From contig NZ_JXMU01000008.1 in NCBI RefSeq assembly GCF_001293565.1, positions 1-64,000 of the forward strand: 64,000 bases of DNA, given 5' to 3'. Of this stretch, positions 36,901 to 45,653 are shown piece by piece. Every line of letters starts with the position of its first letter. Within the stretch, counting starts at the first letter, position 1. The position numbers and the translations under genes were made by a program. The DNA comes from Ahrensia marina (GTDB taxonomy: Bacteria > Pseudomonadota > Alphaproteobacteria > Rhizobiales > Rhizobiaceae). The notes under the pieces were generated by a model. The model had not been told where the DNA came from. It saw nothing but the letters and a program-made list of their open reading frames with translations, and did not search any database.

Positions 36901-37466
36901 CCGTCCTGGTGCTCTGTCGCATCGGCATGGCGTGTGCCAAACAATATGGCAAAGATAATCAGTGTTATCGCCACGATAAATGCGACATCGAAATTTAAGA
37001 CCGCACTGTCTGCCGACACATTGTAGTGGGTGACCATAAGCGTCACGGTATCGGATATGGCTTTAAGCTGTAGCGCGATATAAGGCACGGTACCGATAAT
37101 CGCGATAATGGCGGCAAGTGCGGCAACCCGCGCATTCTTGCCATATCGGGCAGCAAGAAAATCGGCGATTGATGTAATGCGCTCTGATTTACTGAGCCTG
37201 ACGATACGCCGTACCAGCGGTAATCCGACCGTAAACAGCAGGATCGGCCCGACATAAATGCCAAAATATTCAAAACCGCGGTCTGCTGCCACGCCAACCG
37301 AGCCGAAGAAAGTCCATGACGTACAATAAACCGCCAGCGAAAACGCATAGACAAACGGGCGCGGCTTCGACCTTTTGATTGACGTTTGCCGATCGCCATA
37401 GGAAGCGACAGCAAATAATATTGCCAAATAGATGAATGCTGCCAACGCAATAAGCCAGCCCTGCAT
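33963..37466 (-). CDS. prlS: hybrid histidine kinase with N-terminal sodium/solute symporter domain, PrlS-like
   Basis: A 1167-residue sensor from ATG 37466, chosen because GGGGGAG lies just upstream (a further ATG at 37481 has no RBS). Domains: 12-13 transmembrane segments of SSF/PutP type (1-490), a PAS-like part (about 600-720), a coiled-coil linker, HisKA with His near 806 in AAGHDISQPLNAAR, HATPase (NALKYTREGKV; DTGIGIPENKVESVF; GLGLSIVDRI), and a C-terminal receiver (about 1040-1165) with Asp in IIADYHLDND. It faces the LuxR-type regulator. The CbrA/PrlS family senses through a transporter-like domain; transport itself is uncertain. Confidence 0.85.
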   Translation of the reverse strand: MQGWLIALAAFIYLAILFAVASYGDRQTSIKRSKPRPFVYAFSLAVYCTSWTFFGSVGVAADRGFEYFGIYVGPILLFTVGLPLVRRIVRLSKSERITSIADFLAARYGKNARVAALAAIIAIIGTVPYIALQLKAISDTVTLMVTHYNVSADSAVLNFDVAFIVAITLIIFAILFGTRHADATEHQDGLMLAVALESIIKIVAFIFVALAVTFFLFDGSTAIVEAFQSNAETQRAIAKGSSLSTWLVLTVLSAAAVIVLPRQFHVIVVENRSEGELNHASWIFPIYLIAINALVMPVAIAGMLYVRDGTPADLYLLALPLQAGHDWLAMVAFIGGLSAATAMVIVATVALSIMISNNIMIPFLLWRFGGVLQTSGNNWSNVILNMRRISIAVVIFVAFAYYQQTTQSAPLAAIGLLSFAAMAQFVPSMLFGLFWRQANARGAFAGMLGGTMVWAYTLLIPALSPPTLGWIQTGPFGIQALQPQALFGLQLEPLTHGVLWSIGVNILLVVIGSLSRVATPLERVQAVTFVPRSPQVSSELRRFTTTITVDEVKETVARYVGTERMERAFATYEVQESRKLIGHNITDVNLVRYAEQILASAVGSSSARLVLGLLLEKDGISPDEKIRLLDDASEALQQNRDLLQIALDQMDQGITVFDKDYKLKNWNRQFRLLLNLPVKYGHFGMPLKDIAEALFEHREVNAELRDDFVSNISQARAAWQLPLSKSGRILELRSNPMPDGGLVVTYTDITGRVEANKALEKSKESLEQRVLHRTSELTSVNKALAKARQEAETANIGKTRFLAAAGHDISQPLNAARLYTASLVERTVDIEHKHHDIALKIDAALSSVETIIGAVLDISRLDAGALKATRNAFEMNPFLDQLRNDFLPLAKEKNLELIVMPSSTIVESDRALLMRVGQNLISNALKYTREGKVLVGVRRSGKALKLCVYDTGIGIPENKVESVFNEFERLNEGALIARGLGLGLSIVDRISRVIGSEVEIRSVPGAGTAFSVSLSPASAAALPKNKKQSKQTARPNLLNGLNIACIDNEPSIVEGMSVLLDGWGASTICATSIAELRKKLDKAKLRPNAIIADYHLDNDNGLNAIATIREIYGPELMAILITADRSNDIKSRCAENNISLLNKPLKPAALRALLNTIPRDQTHEAAE

Positions 37467-37659
37467 TTCACTCCCCCGCATTGCCGAACGTTTTACTTGT
37501 GGCGAGTATGGGCGAATTTACTGCAATTTAAAACCGTGGCTATGGTCGTATAGCGATCGCTTAGGAATTTGTTAAATGTTTTGCAACGCGTGAACCATTG
37601 CATTAATGCTGGTTTTAAATCAAAGTTTTAGCAATGACTTTAATCGGAAGGACTATGGA

Positions 37660-38079
37660 ATGGGAATGATCGGTGAATTCAAAGAGTTTATTGCCAAAGG
37701 CAATGTCATGGATTTGGCTGTAGGGGTTATTATCGGCGGTGCTTTCGGCACAATCGTTAAATCGCTGACCGATGATATCATTATGCCGATTGTCGGCGCC
37801 ATTTTCGGCGGGCTGGATTTCAACAATTATTTTGCCGGATTATCGCCGGAAGTGACCGCCACGACATTGGAGGCCGCCAAAGAGCAGGGCGCCGTTCTAG
37901 CCTATGGTAGTTTCATCACTGCCGTTATCAACTTTCTCATTCTTGCCTTTATCATCTTTATGATGGTCAAGGCAGTTAACAACATGATGCGCAAAGAAGA
38001 GCCTGCACCGGAAGTGCCGGCAGCACCGCCTGCAGATATTAAACTGCTTGAAGAAATCCGTGATTTACTCAAAAAGTAA
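37660..38079 (+). CDS. mscL: large-conductance mechanosensitive channel
   Basis: MscL, a homopentameric tension-gated channel that releases solutes on hypo-osmotic shock. The product from ATG 37660 is 139 residues; GGAAGGA at 37646-37652 decides this start over the upstream ATG at 37606. Marks: [24 protein letters not shown] (first segment, TM1), a periplasmic loop with NNYFAG, TM2 [18 protein letters not shown], and the C-terminal amphipathic helix [12 protein letters not shown] terminator follows. Next to a PrlS/PrlR-like system that in Brucella is linked to ionic strength. Confidence 0.95.
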   Translation: MGMIGEFKEFIAKGNVMDLAVGVIIGGAFGTIVKSLTDDIIMPIVGAIFGGLDFNNYFAGLSPEVTATTLEAAKEQGAVLAYGSFITAVINFLILAFIIFMMVKAVNNMMRKEEPAPEVPAAPPADIKLLEEIRDLLKK

Positions 38080-38098
38080 GCGATCAAATATTTGATCT

Positions 38099-38129
38099 AA
38101 AAATCCCGGCTTTTCAGTCGGGATTTTAT
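38099..38129 (+). terminator. intrinsic terminator after mscL
   Basis: AAAAATCCCG (38099-38108) pairs with CGGGATTTT (38119-38127), 10-nt loop, with T-rich right side. It starts 20 bp after the mscL stop. Confidence 0.85.
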
Positions 38130-38226
38130 TATAAGAAGACAAGATGCTTTGCTTGCCTCTCATGTTGCGGCCAAATCTGTGGCCGGTTAGCCGCATCAGT
38201 TCGTATTAAACACAGGTCGACCAACC

Positions 38227-40008
38227 ATGCTTGACAACGCTGCCAATAAACCACGCTATTCAATGCGCAGAGTGTTTTTGGATGTCGGTGTTTTCTCGCT
38301 TGGCGTGAACATTCTGATGTTGGTCATGCCGCTATATATGCTGCAGGTTTATGACCGCGTTTTATCATCTGCCAGCATCGATACACTGATATTCCTCAGC
38401 TTGATTGCAGGTTTTGCCCTTATCATATTGGGCGTATTGGAAGGTGTTCGGGTGATTTACGCAACGCGGATCGCCAACCGTTTTGAATTAAATTACGGCC
38501 GGCCTGCGATGCTTCGGGCTATGGCGGAAAACGATAATCGGGTGGGCGGGGCGCGCATTGCGCAGGCCTTGTCGCAGGTTCGCAATTTTCTCAACTCCCG
38601 TCTGGCGTTCCTTGTCTTTGATCTGCCTTTTGTCCCTCTATTTATCGGCCTGTTATATTTCATTCATCCGGTCTTATTCTGGATGACGCTCGGCGGGGCC
38701 GTGCTGCTTGTTCTGATTGCTCTGCTCAATCAATGGGCGACCTCGCGTGCGGGAAATGCCGCAATTCGCGCCGATGCTGGCGGCCAGATTACCGCGCAAG
38801 CGCTTTTGGCCAATGCTGAAACATTGCGCGCCATGGGCATGACGCAAAACGCACTGGACCGCTGGCAAAGCCAGCAATTAACGGGATTGGAAAGCGGCGA
38901 TGCACGTAGCCGTGTTTCCTCCTTTATGACGGGGCTTTCCAGAACAATCCGTTTTTCTTTGCAAATAGCCATATTGGGTGTTGGTGCCTGGCTGGTACTG
39001 GACCGCCAGATGACAGCAGGCATGATATTTGCCGCCAGCATCATATCAGGTAAAGGCTTGCAGCCGATTGACCAGGTGATCGGCTCTTGGCGTCAAATTT
39101 TAGAAGGTCTTGCAGCCTGGCGTACAATTACACGTGCTGTGAAGGTCAGCAGCGAACCGCATGTCTTTACCGAGTTTGATGCGCCTTCAGGCCAGATAAA
39201 TGCCCAAAATATCTATTTTCACTCCCGCGCCGATCAGGGTCGCATTGCGATTTTAAAAGGGCTGAGTTTTGGCGTTCCGGCAGGAAAAACACTGGCGATA
39301 CTTGGCAAAAGCGGTGCGGGTAAATCGACTTTGTTGCGTATTCTGGCCGGTGCAATCCGTCCGTCAAACGGCGAAGTACGCATTGATAATAATGACATCA
39401 AAAACTGGAATCCGGAGAGCCTTGGCCGTCACATCGGATATGTTGAGCAGCGCGTCGACTTGCTGCCGGGAACCATTGCCGAAAATATTGCGCGGTTTGA
39501 TGCCCATGCACGCGATGAAGATATTATAGCCGCAGCAAAGGCTGCCAATGTTGACCGCACTATTGAGGCGATGCCGGACGCTTATCAGACGCGGGTTGGA
39601 GCAACGGGCCGCTCGTTGTCGGGCGGGGAAATGCAGCAAATAGGGCTGGCGCGCGCATTTTATGGCAATCCGAAAATATTGCTGCTTGATGAGCCCAATG
39701 CGAGCCTCGACCCGGAAGCGCGTAAAAAGTTCGGGCAGGCAATTGCCGGTGCGCGGCAGCTCGGCAAAACGATTATTATGATAACGCAGCGCGACGAATT
39801 GCTCGAATACAGCGATCTGGTTCTTGCAATCCGCGATGGAAGCCGCGTTGATTTTGGTGCGCGTGACGAGGTCTTGCCCCGTCTTTTCGGTAAGTCGCAG
39901 GATCGCCCGCCAGTTGCTGCGACAAGCGCTGCTCCATCACCGTTCAAAATCGTGCAAACCGCACCTTCCGGCTATGATTCTACGCGCAAAGAAGGTGACA
40001 GCAAATGA
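38227..40008 (+). CDS. type I secretion ABC transporter, PrtD/PrsD-like
   Basis: A 593-residue exporter half-transporter. Membrane part at residues 1-300 (six segments, LDVGVFSLGVNILMLVMPLYML first), nucleotide-binding part at 325-560: Walker A GKSGAGKS near 360, signature LSGGE near 462, Walker B ILLLDEPNASLD near 482. It lacks an N-terminal peptidase domain, so it is of the PrtD/HlyB-like type for large C-terminally signalled proteins (RTX proteases, glycanases). The adaptor gene overlaps by 4 bp. No RTX-type substrate is visible nearby; the outer membrane TolC partner must be elsewhere. Confidence 0.9.
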   Translation: MLDNAANKPRYSMRRVFLDVGVFSLGVNILMLVMPLYMLQVYDRVLSSASIDTLIFLSLIAGFALIILGVLEGVRVIYATRIANRFELNYGRPAMLRAMAENDNRVGGARIAQALSQVRNFLNSRLAFLVFDLPFVPLFIGLLYFIHPVLFWMTLGGAVLLVLIALLNQWATSRAGNAAIRADAGGQITAQALLANAETLRAMGMTQNALDRWQSQQLTGLESGDARSRVSSFMTGLSRTIRFSLQIAILGVGAWLVLDRQMTAGMIFAASIISGKGLQPIDQVIGSWRQILEGLAAWRTITRAVKVSSEPHVFTEFDAPSGQINAQNIYFHSRADQGRIAILKGLSFGVPAGKTLAILGKSGAGKSTLLRILAGAIRPSNGEVRIDNNDIKNWNPESLGRHIGYVEQRVDLLPGTIAENIARFDAHARDEDIIAAAKAANVDRTIEAMPDAYQTRVGATGRSLSGGEMQQIGLARAFYGNPKILLLDEPNASLDPEARKKFGQAIAGARQLGKTIIMITQRDELLEYSDLVLAIRDGSRVDFGARDEVLPRLFGKSQDRPPVAATSAAPSPFKIVQTAPSGYDSTRKEGDSK

Positions 40009-41333
40009 AAGAGATCACCGACAAAGCAAATGCGGATAAAAAGACTGATCGCTTGGCTGCCACGCGGTCAATCAATCTGATCGGTTATGCCGCCATCGCA
40101 ATCTTCTTCTTGGGTTTCGGTTACTGGGCTGCAACAGCGCCTATTGCCGGTGCTGCGATCGCGACAGGCCGGATCGCTGCTGCCGGTGACAACCAGAAAA
40201 TCCAGCACCTTGAAGGAGGGATCATTTCTCAAATCCATATTCGTGAAGGCGAGAGGATTGATGCCGGCGCGCCGATCATCACGTTGGATGCAACACAGGC
40301 AAAATCCACCATGCAGCGCCTTGGCCGGCAAAAAGTTGCGCTGGAGGCACGTCTGGCAAGGCTGAGTGCCGAGCGTGATCTGGCTGAGCAGTTTGAGTAC
40401 GATTATGATCTGTTGGCGCGCGCTGAAGATTTAGGCATGGAGGATGTTCTGGATGAGCAGCGCAAAGAGTTCCAGACACGGGTATCGCGTCAGGAATCCG
40501 AAACGCGCATTTTAAACCAGCGCATTGCCGCGCAGCGCGATGCCCTTGAAGGCTTTAATGCCCAAAAGTCAGCACTGGACGAACAGATCAATGTTGTAAG
40601 TGAGGAAGTTGACCGCAAATTGAAGCTGCTCGATCAGGGGTTGACCAACCGGTCCGAATATACGCAGCTTTTACGTGCGCAGGCCGACTTGATCGGACGT
40701 TTTGGCTCAATCACAGCGGAAATTGCACGGTCGAAAAATCAAATTATTGAATCGCAGGAACAGATCGAGCGCCAGCGCACCACCACCGTCGAAACTGCGA
40801 TCAAAGAAATCAACGACATTCGTGTCGAGCTTGGCGATATTGAAGAGCGCATCAATTCCAACCGTGATATTTTGGACCGAACCATCGTGCGTGCGCCGAC
40901 AGACGGTTTGATTATTGATTTGGCGAAAAATGCAGTTGGCAGCGTTGTCCGTCCGGGTGAGGATCTGGCGACAATTCTGCCCACGTCGAAAGAACTACTC
41001 GTATCAGCGCGGTTGAATATTATTGACATTGACAGCGTGCGGCCGGGGCAGTCGGCACAATTGCGTCTGTCGGCCCTTAATTTACGCCGAACGCCTGAGG
41101 TTGATGGAGAGGTGATCTTTGTTTCGCCTGACCGTTTGGTCGATAGGGCGACACAGGAACCCTATTATGAGGCGAGGCTCCGTATTGTGGAATTGCCCAA
41201 GGAGGTTGATCCGAACCAGATTTACCCCGGAATGCCCGTTGATGCGTTGATTTCGACAGAAGAACGCACATTCGCGGATTATTTGCTGCGGCCAATAGTG
41301 GATTCCATGTCCTTGGCGTTCAGGGAGGGTTGA
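40005..41333 (+). CDS. HlyD-family periplasmic adaptor of type I secretion, PrsE-like
   Basis: A 442-residue membrane-fusion protein: a cytoplasmic N-terminus, one transmembrane segment (about residues 25-45, IGYAAIAIFFLGFGYWAAT), a lipoyl/beta-barrel part around a long coiled coil (about 105-290, with DALEGFNAQKSALDEQINVV and similar), and a C-terminal barrel with the HlyD motif VRAPTDGLIIDL. It bridges the ABC exporter to a TolC-type channel. Gene starts inside the end of the ABC gene (ATGA), so the two are coupled. Confidence 0.92.
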   Translation: MKEITDKANADKKTDRLAATRSINLIGYAAIAIFFLGFGYWAATAPIAGAAIATGRIAAAGDNQKIQHLEGGIISQIHIREGERIDAGAPIITLDATQAKSTMQRLGRQKVALEARLARLSAERDLAEQFEYDYDLLARAEDLGMEDVLDEQRKEFQTRVSRQESETRILNQRIAAQRDALEGFNAQKSALDEQINVVSEEVDRKLKLLDQGLTNRSEYTQLLRAQADLIGRFGSITAEIARSKNQIIESQEQIERQRTTTVETAIKEINDIRVELGDIEERINSNRDILDRTIVRAPTDGLIIDLAKNAVGSVVRPGEDLATILPTSKELLVSARLNIIDIDSVRPGQSAQLRLSALNLRRTPEVDGEVIFVSPDRLVDRATQEPYYEARLRIVELPKEVDPNQIYPGMPVDALISTEERTFADYLLRPIVDSMSLAFREG

Positions 41334-41404
41334 AGCTGTTTACGATCTGTGAGTTGACGCGCTTCAATCTTGCCGCGAATCAGGCAAAGCGCTAACGCAA
41401 GTTC

Positions 41405-43663
41405 ATGTCAAAGAATACACCGCCACCATCTGATGAGCCGGGCAAGGCAATTGAACCGGTAGATCTCAAAGCTGCGCTTGAAGAGCGTTATCTGGCCTAT
41501 GCGCTATCGACAATCATGCACCGCGCTTTGCCCGATGCACGCGATGGTATGAAACCTGTGCACCGGCGCATCCTTTATGCAATGCACCAGCTCAAGCTCA
41601 ATCCGAACAGCGCTTACAAGAAATGTGCGAAGATCGTCGGTGACGTGATGGGTAATTTCCATCCGCATGGCGACCAGGCGATTTACGATGCACTTGTGCG
41701 CCTGTCGCAGGATTTTTCTGTGCGTTATCCGTTGATCGACGGGCAGGGTAATTTCGGTAATATCGACGGCGATAATGCTGCGGCTTATCGTTATACCGAA
41801 GCGCGCATGACAGAGGTCGGCACGCTGCTTCTTGAAGGCCTCAATGAAGATGCGGTCGATTTTCGCGATAACTACAATGAAGAAGATAAAGAGCCGGTTG
41901 TTTTACCGGGCGCTTTTCCAAATCTTCTGGCCAATGGTTCTGCGGGCATTGCTGTTGGCATGGCGACCAATATTCCGCCGCACAATGCGGCCGAGCTTTG
42001 CGATGCTGCGCTGCACCTGATCAAATTTCCCAATGCCGGTATTGAAAAGCTGGTTGAATATGTCGAAGGGCCGGACCTGCCGACAGGCGGTACGATTGTC
42101 GAGCCGCGCGCCAGCATTCTTGAAGCTTATAAGACGGGGCGTGGCGGTTTTAGAACCCGCGCGCGCTGGCACAAGGAAGAAACGGGTCGCGGCGGTTATG
42201 TTATAGTTGTAACCGAAATTCCGTATCAGGTTCAAAAATCACGCCTGATCGAGAAAATCGCGGAACTGCTGATCGCTAAAAAGATACCGCTTCTGGAAGA
42301 TATCCGCGACGAAAGCGCGGAAGATGTGCGGATCGTGCTGGAGCCGAAATCACGCTCTGTCGACCCTGAGATTTTGATGGAATCCCTGTTCAAGCTTACC
42401 GAGCTTGAAACACGTATTTCGCTCAACATGAATGTGCTGTCAAAAGGCATCACGCCGAAGGTGATGAATTTGCGCGAAATATTGCGTGAATGGCTGGAGC
42501 ATCGCCGTGAGGTGCTGATACGCAGATCGCGTAATCGTCTCGGCATTATCGAGCGCCGTTTGGAAATCCTAAGCGGTTTCCTTATCGCCTATCTCAATAT
42601 TGATGAGGTCATCCGTATTGTTCGTTTTGAGGACCATCCCAAAGCGGAATTGATCAAGGCGTTTGAACTGACCGAAAATCAGGCTGACGCGATCCTTAAC
42701 CTGCGTTTGCGGGCATTGAACAAGCTCGAAGAAGTCGAGATCAAGAAAGAGTTTGATGCTTTAACGGAAGAGAAAAACCAGATTGAGGCGTTGCTGGCTT
42801 CTGAAGACAAGCAGTGGGACGTGATCGCCTTTGAAATCAAGGATGTGAAAAAGAAATTTGGCAAGGATACCGAGATCGGCAAGCGCCGCACGGATTTTGC
42901 CGAGGCAAAAGAAATCGATCTTGAGGCTGTTCAGGAAGCAATGATCGAGAAAGAGCCGGTAACGATTGTCGTTTCCGACAAAGGCTGGATGCGCGCCATG
43001 AAGGGGCATGTGGCCGACTTTTCCTCATTCTCGTTTAAGGAGGGCGATAAGCTTAAAACCGCATTTCATGCACAGACGACGGATAAGATTATCGTCTTTA
43101 CCACAGCCGGTAAATTCTACACGATTGGCGCAGACCGATTGCCGGGCGGGCGCGGGCATGGCGAACCGATCCGTCTGATTGTCGATATGGACAATGACAG
43201 CGATATTGTAACGGCTTTTGTTTACAAGGCAGGGCGCAAGCTGTTCCTGGCGTCTAGTGTCGGCAACGGCTTTGTCGTCGGTGAAAGTGATGTCATCGCT
43301 AACACCCGCAAGGGCAAGCAAGTGATGAATGTCAAACTGCCTGATGAGGCTTTGATCTGCTATCCGGTGCCGGAAGGCGCAGACTATGTCGCCAGCGTTG
43401 GCGAAAACCGCAAAATGCTGCTTTTTGCGCTGGATCAGGTGCCGGAAATGACACGCGGCAAGGGCGTCCGTATTCAAAAATACAAGGATGGCGGCATCAA
43501 GGATATCACGCTGTTTAAGCTGGAAGACGGCTTAACATGGCTTGATAGTTCCGCGCGCGCGCACAATCGCTCAAAAGAAGAGCTGATTGAATATATGGGC
43601 GCAAGGGCAGGCGCAGGCCGTATGGTGCCGAAAGGCTTCCCGCGATCGGGTAAATTCAGCTAG
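41405..43663 (+). CDS. parC: topoisomerase IV subunit A
   Basis: ParC, the DNA-cleaving subunit of topoisomerase IV, decatenates sister chromosomes. The protein has 752 residues. The catalytic Tyr is in [14 protein letters not shown] near residue 126. The quinolone-determining stretch reads [10 protein letters not shown]: where E. coli ParC has Ser80 (in GDSACYE) there is Gln here. The C-terminal beta-pinwheel (about 500-740) is shorter than in GyrA and lacks an obvious GyrA box, supporting ParC over GyrA. Its own promoter region separates it from the secretion operon. Confidence 0.92.
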   Translation: MSKNTPPPSDEPGKAIEPVDLKAALEERYLAYALSTIMHRALPDARDGMKPVHRRILYAMHQLKLNPNSAYKKCAKIVGDVMGNFHPHGDQAIYDALVRLSQDFSVRYPLIDGQGNFGNIDGDNAAAYRYTEARMTEVGTLLLEGLNEDAVDFRDNYNEEDKEPVVLPGAFPNLLANGSAGIAVGMATNIPPHNAAELCDAALHLIKFPNAGIEKLVEYVEGPDLPTGGTIVEPRASILEAYKTGRGGFRTRARWHKEETGRGGYVIVVTEIPYQVQKSRLIEKIAELLIAKKIPLLEDIRDESAEDVRIVLEPKSRSVDPEILMESLFKLTELETRISLNMNVLSKGITPKVMNLREILREWLEHRREVLIRRSRNRLGIIERRLEILSGFLIAYLNIDEVIRIVRFEDHPKAELIKAFELTENQADAILNLRLRALNKLEEVEIKKEFDALTEEKNQIEALLASEDKQWDVIAFEIKDVKKKFGKDTEIGKRRTDFAEAKEIDLEAVQEAMIEKEPVTIVVSDKGWMRAMKGHVADFSSFSFKEGDKLKTAFHAQTTDKIIVFTTAGKFYTIGADRLPGGRGHGEPIRLIVDMDNDSDIVTAFVYKAGRKLFLASSVGNGFVVGESDVIANTRKGKQVMNVKLPDEALICYPVPEGADYVASVGENRKMLLFALDQVPEMTRGKGVRIQKYKDGGIKDITLFKLEDGLTWLDSSARAHNRSKEELIEYMGARAGAGRMVPKGFPRSGKFS

Positions 43664-43680
43664 GAAACAGGTGGGTGGTT

Positions 43681-43884
43681 ATGGTCAAAGAGTTTTACGC
43701 TGATGAGCATAACTACCATTTGACCTTGAACGAGTTGATTAAATTGCGCCTTGGCGCAAAATTCAAATGCCGCAAATGCGGTGCTGAATATGACTTTGAT
43801 ATACCCGAACTGATTGCCAAGCACGGCGGCGAGACGCGCCTTCGATTTATTCAGCGCAACGCAAAGTGCCGTTATTGCGATTGA
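43681..43884 (+). CDS. small zinc-ribbon-like protein
   Basis: A 67-residue protein from ATG 43681 (a GTG at 43675 is in frame). Two CxxC knuckles, CRKC near residue 34 and CRYC at the very C-terminus, with KFKCRKCGAEYDFD around the first. They could bind one zinc ion and the shape recalls small ribosome- or RNA-associated zinc ribbons. I do not recognise the family beyond this. It starts 17 bp after parC and may be cotranscribed. Confidence 0.6.
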   Translation: MVKEFYADEHNYHLTLNELIKLRLGAKFKCRKCGAEYDFDIPELIAKHGGETRLRFIQRNAKCRYCD

Positions 43885-43962
43885 TATCAGTGCCGTTTTT
43901 GAAACTATTATAAGCCTTGGTCACGTTTCTGTTAGCAATAAGACGGCGAGGCTATATGATCA

Positions 43963-44496
43963 ATGACGCTTAAGCGACGCACAATGCTCAAATGGATACA
44001 CTGGACAATGGCACCATTGTTCGTGTGGTTCATGGTTGTGCAACCTAAAGATGTTGTGCCGCTCGGTCCGGCCTATTTTCAGTTTCATTCGATCCTGGGT
44101 TTGATCTTTGTCGTGCTGGCTCTGGTCTGGACGGCGGATTTTCTCATACGGGGACTCGCCAGCAAGCCCGGACCCAAATTGCCGCCTTGGGCACGCAAAA
44201 CCCATCAAATCATGCACAAAACCCTCATTTGGGGAATGTTTCTGGTTGCGCTGACCGGCTTTCTGCTCGGCCTGACTTCTTCGCGGCTCTTGTTTGCCGG
44301 TGGATTTTTGCCCATTGCGCCGCCGCTTAACTGGCCTCTGGCCAATGATTGGATCGGTTTCTTCCACACGATAGAGTTTTATGCATTGGGCATTTTTGCC
44401 ATCGGACATGCCGCGTTTCATATCTGGCGTCATGTTAGATTAAAGGACAATGCGCTGCGTATTATGATGCCCAAGCGCTTCCACCGCTTTCTTTAG
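43963..44496 (+). CDS. cytochrome b561-family membrane protein
   Basis: A 177-residue protein with four transmembrane segments. Possible heme ligands are His in LKWIHWTMAP near residue 13, FHSILGL near 45, HQIMHKT near 85, FFHTIEFY near 145 and GHAAFHIWRH near 155, typical for two b-type hemes. Likely role is electron transfer at the membrane, for instance to superoxide or a partner oxidase. No partner gene is visible next to it. Confidence 0.85.
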   Translation: MTLKRRTMLKWIHWTMAPLFVWFMVVQPKDVVPLGPAYFQFHSILGLIFVVLALVWTADFLIRGLASKPGPKLPPWARKTHQIMHKTLIWGMFLVALTGFLLGLTSSRLLFAGGFLPIAPPLNWPLANDWIGFFHTIEFYALGIFAIGHAAFHIWRHVRLKDNALRIMMPKRFHRFL

Positions 44497-44648
44497 CTGG
44501 CAGAGAGCGCTGAGTCGCCGGCCCCAAAACCGGATAGATTAACTTTTTGCTAACCAGATCAATTTGCCGATTCTTTATTCATTGTCCGTTAAGGTTACGA
44601 AAATCGTGCAATTGCGCAAAATAAAATCTTAATGTGAGTGGGTATGAC

Positions 44649-45653
44649 ATGCGTTTGGCAATTTTTGCCAGTTTGGCTTTGGCCGCAACCGCCTTGACGG
44701 CTTGTACGTCCGGTTCAACGAGCGATGTGCTTGAATTGAGACCGTCCGCAGAGGTGGTCAGCTCGATCAATGTGTCTCAAAATGATCAGGAAGACATGTT
44801 GGAACCGCTTTCCTTGGAAGAGCAAAACCCGTATCCGGCACCCATGGCCGAACAGCAGCAGGCCCAAACACAAAAGCCGGTTGAAATGGCCGCATTGCGC
44901 CCTGAAAATCCGGCAAGGCAGATTGCGCCGCAGGCAACGCACAAGCGCTCAAAGATTTATTCTGAAAGTTTCCGTGACGCACACCCGATCAAGTTTCATC
45001 CGGCGCGGCATCCGTCAAAGTTTGAAGTACACGGCGTAGATGTGTCGCATTGGCAATCAAAGATTGACTGGAAAACACTGCGCACACAGGGCGCGAACTT
45101 CGCTTTCATCAAGGCAACAGAAGGCGGCAAGCATGTGGACCGCCTGTTCAAGCACAATTGGGATGAAGCCAAAAAAGCCGGTATTCCGCGCGGCGCATAT
45201 CACTTCATGTATTGGTGCCGTAATGCCGAGGAGCAGGCGAACTGGTTTATTCGCCACGTGCCAAAAGAAAAGGGCGCTTTGCCGCCGGTGCTTGATGTGG
45301 AATGGCACGGCAACCGCAAAACCTGCCCGGGCAAAATCTCGAAAAAACGTGTTCTGGCGAAAATGGAAGTCTGGTCACGTATGATCGAGCGCCATTATGG
45401 GCAAAAGCCGATCATCTATACGGCACCGGATTTTTATGACGATAATTTGAAAGGTCAGTTCAAGGACCACTCATTCTGGCTCCGCTCGGTCGCTGAGCAC
45501 CCGAAAATGCGTTATCCAAATCAGGATTTCGCCTTTTGGCAGTATTCAGGCACTGGACTTTCAAAAGGCGTGTCGACAAAGATCGATCTCAACGTATTCA
45601 ACGGTACAGAAGAGAGTTGGCATCGATGGTTGCAGGGGCGCGTGGCGAAGTAA
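44649..45653 (+). CDS. GH25 lysozyme-family lipoprotein (copy 2)
   Basis: A 334-residue product from ATG 44649 with signal peptide and lipobox LTAC (start MRLAIFASLALAATALTAC); GTG at 44634 is a less likely start. After a Gln/Pro-rich linker of about 90 residues (EQQQAQTQKPVE), the GH25 domain (about 130-330) has GVDVSHWQSKIDW, FAFIKATEGGKHVD and VLDVEW. The two Cys positions (YWCRNA, KTCPGK) match those of copy 1 at 22345-23160, and many further blocks agree, so they are paralogues. The 3' end overlaps the amidotransferase gene by 28 bp. Confidence 0.88.
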   Translation: MRLAIFASLALAATALTACTSGSTSDVLELRPSAEVVSSINVSQNDQEDMLEPLSLEEQNPYPAPMAEQQQAQTQKPVEMAALRPENPARQIAPQATHKRSKIYSESFRDAHPIKFHPARHPSKFEVHGVDVSHWQSKIDWKTLRTQGANFAFIKATEGGKHVDRLFKHNWDEAKKAGIPRGAYHFMYWCRNAEEQANWFIRHVPKEKGALPPVLDVEWHGNRKTCPGKISKKRVLAKMEVWSRMIERHYGQKPIIYTAPDFYDDNLKGQFKDHSFWLRSVAEHPKMRYPNQDFAFWQYSGTGLSKGVSTKIDLNVFNGTEESWHRWLQGRVAK

